Part shown: positions 33,152 through 39,447 of the stretch, one piece after another
Position numbering within the stretch: position 1 is the stretch's first letter
Layout: every line of letters begins with the position of its first letter
DNA from: Marinilabiliaceae bacterium
Lineage (GTDB): Bacteria > Bacteroidota > Bacteroidia > Bacteroidales > Marinilabiliaceae
Length of the DNA: 39,447 nt
NCBI GenBank assembly: GCA_016933045.1
Contig: JAFGBR010000059.1
Span: forward strand, 1-39,447
Reading direction: 5' to 3'
Notes under the pieces: generated by a model
What the model was told of the DNA's origin: nothing
The model's database searches: none
The model's input: the letters and a program-made list of their open reading frames with translations, nothing else
Position numbers and translations under genes: made by a program

Positions 33152-36100
33152 ATGAGGAAAAATCTACTTAAACAGGAAATCTGCTTTTATGAAAAAAATG
33201 AGCAGTTCCACAAAACATGTGGGCTTAAAATGAGCGCATTTATCATTTCATTTCTATTGTCTGTTTTTATATTGGTGCCGTCAAACGCCCAAAAGAAAAT
33301 GGAGAACTTGAACCGTGGTGTTTTAGCTGTTAGAACCGGATCGAACTCGGTTCTTATAAGCTGGAGGATTTTAGGTACAGAATTCGACAATGCCTCATAC
33401 AACGTTTATAGGGGAACAACGCTTTTAAATTCATCACCAATAACAGGTGCCAGTTGTTATACAGATGCAACAGCGATTGATTATTCTTACAGTGTTGCTG
33501 CTGTGATAAATGGTGTTGAACAGAAATTGTCTGATGCAGTGAGTGTTTGGAGTACTTTTTATAAAAGTATTCCTATTACTGCGCCTTCGGGGGGTACAAC
33601 TCCCGATGGAGTTTCGTATACTTATGAAGCTAATGATGCTTCTGTCGGCGATTTGGATGGTGATGGCGATTACGAAATAGTATTGAAATGGATGCCTACT
33701 AATTCAAAAGATAATTCTACTTCGGGATATACCGGTAATACCATTTTACAGGGTTTAGAAATGAATGGAACTGTATTGTGGACTATTAATTTGGGGAAAA
33801 ATATTAGGTCGGGAGCCCATTACACTCAATTTATGGTGTATGACCTTGATAGTGATGGCAAAGCTGAAGTTGCCTGTAAAACTGCCGATGGTACTGTTGA
33901 TGGTACTGGAGTAATTATTGGTAGTACTACGGCAGATTATAGGAATTCATCGGGTTACATTTTATCAGGGCCTGAGTATTTCACAATTTTTTCAGGAAAA
34001 ACAGGAGCTGCTTTGGTAACAAATAATTATTTACCTGCTCGTGGAACTGTGTCGGATTGGGGTGATAGCTATGGGAATAGGGTTGATCGTTTTTTAGCCT
34101 GTGTGGCCTATTTGGATGGAAAAGAGCCTAGTCTTGTTTTTTGTCGAGGTTATTATACAAGAGTTGTATTAGTTGCATGGGATTATCGTAATGGAAACCT
34201 GTCGCAACGCTGGATATTTGACAGCGATAATGGGTATAGTTCTTATTATGGTCAGGGAAATCATAATTTAGCTGTTGGAGACCTTGATGGTGACGGTTAT
34301 GATGAGATTCAGTATGGATCATGTGCCATTGATCACAATGGGAAAGGGTTATATTCGACCGGATTTGGACATGGTGATGCAGGGCATTTAGGTGACTTCA
34401 ATCCTAACAGGTCTGGGTTGGAATTTTTTATGTGTCACGAAACAGCTAATGGAAGCACTATTCCGGGTCTGGATTTTAGAGATCCGGCTAATGGTAATGT
34501 GCTTTGGAGTATTAAAGCCAGCGGTGATATTGGACGAGGATTAACTGCCGATATCGATCCGAATTTTATTGGTGCTGAAAGTTGGGGTTCTGACGGATCG
34601 GGGGTTTATAGTTGTACTGGCACTAAAATAACTACCACCTACCCTACAACAGCCGGAGGTGGTGCAACATATAATATGGCTGTTTGGTACGATGGTGACG
34701 TTTTAAGAGAATTGGTTGACCGGACTGTCATTACCAAATGGAATGCTTCATCGGGCAGTACCGACAGAGTTTTAACCGCTTATAACTACGATGTAACCAG
34801 CAATAACAGCACTAAATATAATCCATGTTTAATTGCTGATATTTTAGGAGATTGGCGTGAAGAGATTATTTGGCGAAACTCGTCAAATACCGAATTGAAA
34901 ATTTTCACATCAACAACTGGTGGCACTGAGCGAATTTATACATTAATGCATGACCCGCTTTACCGTACAAGTATTGCATGGCAAAATGTTGGATATAATC
35001 AATCTGCACATACAAGCTTTTATTTAGGAATGGGTATGTCAACGCCATCAGCACCAAATATTGAACTTGTTGGAGCTACTCCAGGTACTATTTCATTATC
35101 GGCCAGTATAGGTATTGGGCAGGTAAACTTAAGCTGGTCGGCAACAAATATTTCGACCAGTTATCAATTATTCCGCGATACCGACAGTGACCCTTCGGGA
35201 AGGGTGCGTATTGCGACTGTTTCGAATAGTATCAATAGTTTTACAGATAGTAATGTGTCGGATGGCACAACTTATTATTATTGGGTTAAATCGACTGATA
35301 TATATGGAAATACAGTTAACTCCAATATTGCCAGTGGAACTCCAAATTCAAATGTAACCATTACAATACAGGAGAACGAAACAGGTTTTTGCGGTGTTGA
35401 TGGTACTGTAGATTCAAATAATAATGGATTTACCGGCGACGGGTTTGCCAACACATTAAATTCATTGGGTAATGGAGTTGATTATAAGGTTACATTTGGT
35501 AAAGCAGGGAATTATACATTTACTTTCAGGTATGCCAGTACTTCTGAAAGACCTGCAAACCTAATTGTTGGGGGTACTATAATGGCTTCAAATATCAGTT
35601 TTCCGTCAACAGGGGCGTGGACTACCTGGAGTACTGTATCGGTTACTGTATCGATTAGTGCAGGCACAAATGACGTACGTCTTGAATCAACAGGCTCAAC
35701 TGGATTAGGAAATATCGATTACATGTCGGTTTCTGGTGCATCTCCTTCTGCAGCCAGTTGTTTGGCTGCGGCTTCAATTGTTTCGGGCGAAACGTATGTT
35801 ATTACAGCACGTCACAGTGGTTTAGCCATTGATGTTGAAGGAGCTTCTTCTTCCGATGGAGCTAATGTATTAACATGGGCATACCTTGGTGGTGCCAACC
35901 AAAAGTGGATTGTTTCTGAGGTTGAAACAGGTTATTACTCACTAAAACCATCACATGCAACATCTTTGGGAATGGATGTATATAATATTTCAACATCGAG
36001 TGGGGCTAATATTAATGTTTGGTCTTATTGGGGTGGTACTGGACAACAATATCAATTAAATAGTACTGGTGATGGCTATTATACAATTGCTGCCCGAAAT

Positions 36101-36520
36101 AGTGGTTTGTGTTTAGATGTTGAAGGGGCTAGTACTTCAAATGGGGCAAATATTCAACAATGGAATTGCACAAGCGGTGCCGAATGGCAACAGTTTAAAT
36201 TTGAATTGGCCAGTTTAAAAAGTGCTGAATTCCAGGTTAAAGAAACGAATAATTTGCCGGAGCTGAGGGGGTTATTTGTTTATCCAAATCCTAACAATAC
36301 CGATGAATTAACAATTAGTACATCTGTAATAAACGGATCAACATCTTTGGTAAATATATATAATGCTACTGGATCTTTATTAAAAACTATTTATTTTGGA
36401 GAAACAGAAAGCAATATGTTTACCCAAACAATTGATATTAGTGATTTAAATGTAGGTATATATATAATTCAGATTCAAATTGGTCAATCGGTTCAACTAG
36501 CAAAACTTATTCGTAAATAA
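33152..36520 (+). CDS. Secreted rhamnogalacturonan lyase, PL11 type, with FnIII, CBM, ricin-B and T9SS domains
   Basis: Polysaccharide lyase that would cleave the rhamnogalacturonan-I backbone of pectin by beta-elimination. I start it at the ATG at 33152 (1122 residues); the signal hydrophobic segment comes late, about residues 27-46 (MSAFIISFLLSVFILVPSNA). The PL11 propeller (about 48-630) opens MENLNRGVLAVRTGSNSV and has calcium-type loops VGDLDGDGDYE, YDLDSDGKAE and VGDLDGDGYDE. Then come an FnIII-like domain (about 637-733), a CBM6/35-like domain (about 737-863), three ricin-B-type repeats with GANVLTWAYLGGANQKW-like units (about 873-1020), and a T9SS sorting domain (about 1040-1122, FVYPNPNNTDELTIS to GIYIIQIQI). 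No SusC/SusD genes are nearby. A terminator follows. Confidence 0.92.
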   Translation: MRKNLLKQEICFYEKNEQFHKTCGLKMSAFIISFLLSVFILVPSNAQKKMENLNRGVLAVRTGSNSVLISWRILGTEFDNASYNVYRGTTLLNSSPITGASCYTDATAIDYSYSVAAVINGVEQKLSDAVSVWSTFYKSIPITAPSGGTTPDGVSYTYEANDASVGDLDGDGDYEIVLKWMPTNSKDNSTSGYTGNTILQGLEMNGTVLWTINLGKNIRSGAHYTQFMVYDLDSDGKAEVACKTADGTVDGTGVIIGSTTADYRNSSGYILSGPEYFTIFSGKTGAALVTNNYLPARGTVSDWGDSYGNRVDRFLACVAYLDGKEPSLVFCRGYYTRVVLVAWDYRNGNLSQRWIFDSDNGYSSYYGQGNHNLAVGDLDGDGYDEIQYGSCAIDHNGKGLYSTGFGHGDAGHLGDFNPNRSGLEFFMCHETANGSTIPGLDFRDPANGNVLWSIKASGDIGRGLTADIDPNFIGAESWGSDGSGVYSCTGTKITTTYPTTAGGGATYNMAVWYDGDVLRELVDRTVITKWNASSGSTDRVLTAYNYDVTSNNSTKYNPCLIADILGDWREEIIWRNSSNTELKIFTSTTGGTERIYTLMHDPLYRTSIAWQNVGYNQSAHTSFYLGMGMSTPSAPNIELVGATPGTISLSASIGIGQVNLSWSATNISTSYQLFRDTDSDPSGRVRIATVSNSINSFTDSNVSDGTTYYYWVKSTDIYGNTVNSNIASGTPNSNVTITIQENETGFCGVDGTVDSNNNGFTGDGFANTLNSLGNGVDYKVTFGKAGNYTFTFRYASTSERPANLIVGGTIMASNISFPSTGAWTTWSTVSVTVSISAGTNDVRLESTGSTGLGNIDYMSVSGASPSAASCLAAASIVSGETYVITARHSGLAIDVEGASSSDGANVLTWAYLGGANQKWIVSEVETGYYSLKPSHATSLGMDVYNISTSSGANINVWSYWGGTGQQYQLNSTGDGYYTIAARNSGLCLDVEGASTSNGANIQQWNCTSGAEWQQFKFELASLKSAEFQVKETNNLPELRGLFVYPNPNNTDELTISTSVINGSTSLVNIYNATGSLLKTIYFGETESNMFTQTIDISDLNVGIYIIQIQIGQSVQLAKLIRK

Positions 36521-36557
36521 ATTATTTTTTAATTATTTCAAATGTTATTTATTTAAT

Positions 36558-36591
36558 AAAAAAGCACCTCTTTTTAAAGGGGTGCTTTTTT
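36558..36591 (+). terminator. Terminator of the PL11 lyase gene
   Basis: AAAAAAGCACC pairs with GGTGCTTTTTT, extended by T-G and C-G pairs, around an 8-base loop. It starts 38 bases after the stop codon. Confidence 0.88.
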
Positions 36592-36802
36592 AATGTTATT
36601 CAATTATGATGTCAATATGTTCATTTGTTTGTAAAGAAATATTTTGTTTCAATCAAAACGTTACGAATAATGAGCAACAAAATACCACCAACTCGATAAA
36701 GTGGAAATAATTACAAAAAACGGATAGACTGGATTGGTGCTCCGTTGATAGGGTGGTGCAGTTTGAGGGAAATTTATTTTGTATCCCGCCCAAAACAACA
36801 CA

Positions 36803-36865
36803 TTTGCAAACGGCTGTAAGCCAGCCCTACAAACCAAAGTTTGCAAAAGAGTTGTTTTTTGCAAA
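36803..36865. repeat. Three TTTGCAAA palindromes in a probable dispersed repeat
   Basis: TTTGCAAA occurs at 36803-36810, 36840-36847 and 36858-36865, with the dyads GGCTGTAAGCC and GCACCCGTGC between and after. The block differs in composition from its neighbours and resembles intergenic sequence I recall from other Bacteroidota genomes, usually mis-annotated as short cysteine-rich proteins. It may be a non-autonomous mobile or structural repeat; this is unproven. Confidence 0.4.
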
Positions 36866-36935
36866 CGCACCCGTGCATTTTTGTTAATTTATGGGTTATT
36901 TGAAACCGAGTTAAAAAGATAATTGATTTAAAATA

Positions 36936-36949
36936 TTTGTTCGAACAAA
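36936..36949. promoter_or_regulatory. 14-bp palindrome upstream of the HTCS remnant
   Basis: TTTGTTCGAACAAA is a perfect palindrome 70 bases before the ATG of the HTCS remnant. It may be an operator or a chance dyad. Confidence 0.3.
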
Positions 36950-37019
36950 CTATTTTTTTTATCAATACATCGAGGCAATATTTTTCAAATATCTTTAGGT
37001 CAGGAATAAAGTTTAACTG

Positions 37020-39113
37020 ATGTTATATAAATTTCGCATAAAACGACAATTGCTTCATAATAAGTACTACATACAACAATTACATTACTTATTAAAAAAA
37101 ACATCACTCCTATTTGCAGGTTTGGTGCTTTGTATGTCTTCTACATATTCACAAAACTATAATATCCGTTTTAATCACATAACCAGTGACAATGGCCTAT
37201 CCCAAAATACAATTGATGATATTCATAAAGACAGCAGAGGCTTTGTTTGGTTCGCCACCCGAAATGGGTTAAATCGTTACGATGGATATTCCATTAAAAT
37301 TTACAAAGCGGAAAATTCCGAACTTGGTTTATCAAACAATTTTGTTCATTGTATTTGTGAAGATTTAGAAGGTAACTTATGGATTGGAACAGAAAATGGA
37401 TTAAATATATTTGACACTAAAAAAAACACATTTACAGTTCTGTTTAACAATCCTGAGAAATCAGATAGCATTTCCAACAATATAGTAACAGATATTGTGT
37501 GTGATAAAAACTGGGTTGTTTGGGCAGGAACTCACTCTCAGGGGTTAATTCGCATTCAAAAATCATCCAATGAAGAGTATATTACAGAACAGTATCAACA
37601 TAACCCAAATGTATCTGGAGGTTTGTCAAGTAATACGATCCATACATTATTTCTCGACAAAGAAAACAAGCTCTGGATTGGGACTGAAAACGGGATAAAC
37701 AAATTATCTATAAGTACCAATACTTACGAGGTGTATCGATTCAATTCGGGTGAAACACCTCCTTTATGCCACAATTCTGTTTCATCCATTTTTGAAGATT
37801 CATATGGATATATCTGGATTGGAACCTGGAATGGACTAAACCGGTTGAATAAGGCAACAGGTGAAATCAAATATTTCTTATTCGATACCGGCAACCAGTC
37901 AGATATTTCAAATTCGGCAATAAATACAATTAACGAGGACATCGAAGGCAACCTGCTAATAGGTTCTATAAATGGTTTATACAAGTTCGTCAGGAAAGAA
38001 AACAGATTCTATCAATTTTCTGTAAGCAGCAATAATGACTATGCGTTGAGCAATGAATTGATTTCATGTATTGAAACCGATAGTTTAGGCAATGTTTGGA
38101 TCGGAACTCACATGGGAGGCGTAAATCACTATAATGTACATCAGAAGAAATTTAAGCACATTGTTATTGAACCATTGCCCAAAGAAACAAACAACAACAA
38201 TGTAATCAACTCAATATACACCGATCAAAAAACATTATGGATTGGCACAGCAGGCAGTGGCCTTTATTGTTTGGATAAGTTAACACGTAAATACAATCAT
38301 TTCAAAAACATACCCGGAGATTTGCAAAGCATAAACGGAGATTATGTTTCTGCAATTAAAAAGGAAGAGATCACGGTACAACGCGACGAACTGATCGATC
38401 TGAATAAAAAAGTTCAGCATGTCAATCAATTAAAGCTTCGTTTTTTTACCAATATTTCGCATGAATTCAGGACCCCGCTTACTCTTATTGCCGGGCCGGT
38501 AAAAAAACTACTAACATCCAATCCTGAGCCTGATGAGACTAAAAAATCACTTCTAATCATCGATCGCAATGTGCAACGGCTCATTTATCTTATTAACCAA
38601 TTGCTTGACTTCAGAAAAGTTGAAACCGATAAGTTAAATCTGACAGTAACAAAAGGAAACCTGATATCATTTATTAATACGATATACACTTCATTTGAAC
38701 AGTTGGTACAAGAAAAACAAATCAGCTTTACATTTACCCATGAAGATGCTATTAATGAGCACTGGTTCGATCATGAAAAATTAGAAAACATACTTTTCAA
38801 TCTGCTTTCAAATGCCTTTAAGCATACATCTGAAAATGGAAAAATAAGTATTTCTTTAACGTTTAATTCAAATCCGAAATTAACAGATTCACCTGTTCAG
38901 GCTCCAACTGCTTTAATTCAGGTTACCGATACCGGTATCGGAATTTCCCCTGAACATATCGATCATATCTTTAAACGGTTTTATCAAATCGACACACCAG
39001 AGAATATTAAGAACAGAGGTTCTGGTATTGGCTTATCGCTTACCAAGGACTTGGTAATTGCACATCACGGAACTATTCACGTTAAAAGTGAAGTGGGCAA
39101 AGTAAAAAGTTAA
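37020..39113 (+). pseudogene. Decayed hybrid two-component system (HTCS) regulator
   Basis: HTCS regulators are inner-membrane proteins that sense glycans with a periplasmic propeller and switch on polysaccharide-utilisation genes. This 697-residue version begins normally, with a signal-type segment (LLFAGLVLCMSSTYS) and eight propeller repeats of the form EDxxGxLWIGTxxGLNxxD (about residues 55-440). In the ninth repeat (YVSAIKK, near base 38355) it jumps straight into the coiled coil EEITVQRDELIDLNKKVQ before the kinase (His481 in NISHEFRTPLTLI; HATPase boxes present). The rest of the two propellers, the Y_Y_Y domain and the membrane helix are missing. The C-terminus stops at EVGKVKS, so receiver and AraC-type DNA-binding domains are also gone. 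Without a membrane anchor or output it is very probably non-functional. Confidence 0.82.
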
Positions 39114-39340
39114 AGGAAAATAATATCAACCATGTTTTATACATGCATAACGGCACACATACCAGTCACACTACAGATGTATTCATTAACAACGCCTTGC
39201 CATTATTAACAAGTTCTATGTTTTATTAATTTTGATGATTGTTTTGTGAAAAATCAAAGAAATGCTCAAAAATTAACATAGGTGAATTCTTTTTTGACTG
39301 TAATTATAGATTTTTGTATCGATTATGAATATGATTTTTT

Positions 39341-39447
39341 ATGCAAAGTTTACGAAGTAAATTAGTAATTGGATTGATTAAAAAAAGGCATTTATTCAAT
39401 TTTAAATTAAAGCCTGAAATTGTTGATGAAAACTTTTCTGTAGAAGA
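39341..39447 (+). CDS. Start of a probable alpha/beta hydrolase (cut by window edge)
   Basis: An ATG at 39341 opens a frame that runs to the window edge (35 codons): MQSLRSKLVIGLIKKRHLFN, then FKLKPEIVDENFSVE. I associate this kind of N-terminus with Bacteroidota alpha/beta hydrolases (esterase/lipase type), but only the first residues are visible and no catalytic motif is included. The gene is preceded by about 225 bases of AT-rich non-coding DNA after the HTCS remnant. Function is uncertain. Confidence 0.45.
   Translation, partial: MQSLRSKLVIGLIKKRHLFNFKLKPEIVDENFSVE

Larger units (their letters stand above)
36592..37019. other. Non-coding region between lyase and HTCS remnant
   Basis: About 430 bases with no convincing gene. 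The middle part (about 36661-36900) is clearly richer in G+C than the surroundings and holds small dyads, such as GGCTGTAAGCC, and three TTTGCAAA copies. The last 120 bases are AT-rich again and would hold the promoter of the HTCS remnant. Two short minus-strand open frames here look like translated repeat rather than genes. Confidence 0.5.

Noticed and set aside
36661-36965. Two overlapping minus-strand open frames of 63 and 69 codons rich in Cys, Leu and Phe
   Set aside because: They overlap in different frames across a GC-richer repeat-like block, have no usable domain and look like translated non-coding repeat.
39095-39340. A simple frameshift at the end of the HTCS gene, with receiver and AraC domains continuing in another frame
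   Set aside because: I looked for receiver or AraC-like sequence after 39113 in all three frames and found only stop-rich AT sequence, so a deletion fits better than a frameshift.
1-39447. tRNA, rRNA, riboswitch or insertion sequence anywhere in the window
   Set aside because: I scanned the intergenic regions for tRNA-like arms, conserved riboswitch cores and transposase motifs and saw none; a covariance-model search would be needed to exclude small RNAs.

Overview
This 39.4 kb window looks like chromosomal DNA of a marine- or gut-type Bacteroidota, most likely Bacteroidales/Marinilabiliales. The support is AT-rich DNA, TAnnTTTG-type promoter elements, type IX secretion (T9SS) C-terminal sorting domains, a remnant hybrid two-component system (HTCS) regulator, DUF4097 and DUF3108 envelope proteins, a PII-like protein attached to an RND pump, and a PL11-type rhamnogalacturonan lyase. 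I saw no rRNA, tRNA, CRISPR array, phage or intact insertion sequence.

Layout. (1) 1-2646: the 3' end of an unrecognised gene, then two minus-strand genes: a DUF438/hemerythrin/PAS sensor and an exported transglutaminase-like protein. (2) 2830-9218: a GbsR/MarR-like regulator with a probable autoregulatory operator, then a tripartite RND efflux system (TolC-like, AcrA-like lipoprotein, AcrB-like pump) and a PII-like protein, closed by a strong terminator. (3) 9308-14541: a small helical protein, a class-I glutamine amidotransferase, an orphan trpB, an APS-type CysH reductase, a phosphofructokinase with a mixed active-site signature, and a double-domain universal stress protein. (4) 14850-21257: a translationally coupled pair (small T9SS-tailed protein plus DUF4353-like beta-helix protein), then an isolated bicistronic unit coding for an exported TldD-like metallopeptidase and a metal-site-less TldE-like paralogue. 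(5) 21404-24252: a GNAT with a four-Cys tail, a CCGGH membrane protein, and a three-gene unit ending in a TlpA-like thiol-disulfide protein. (6) 24393-29116: a large hybrid histidine kinase convergent with an RsbU-like phosphatase, their stop codons overlapping. (7) 29276-32616, minus strand: efp, a DUF3108 protein, tsaB and a DUF4097 protein. (8) 33152-39447: a 1122-residue secreted PL11 lyase, a GC-richer non-coding stretch with repeats, a decayed HTCS regulator, and the first codons of a probable alpha/beta hydrolase.

The most unusual content is the exported TldD/TldE pair. Both proteins carry signal peptides, but only the first keeps the HExxxH motif and the distal Cys. TldD/TldE are known as cytoplasmic heterodimers, so this pair would work outside the cytoplasm. 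Second is the HTCS remnant. An in-frame internal deletion joins its propeller directly to the kinase and removes the membrane anchor, and the C-terminal receiver and DNA-binding domains are also missing. It lies next to a lyase that has no SusC/SusD partner, which suggests a decaying or relocated polysaccharide locus. Gene names and start sites rest on reading motifs by eye; no database search was run.
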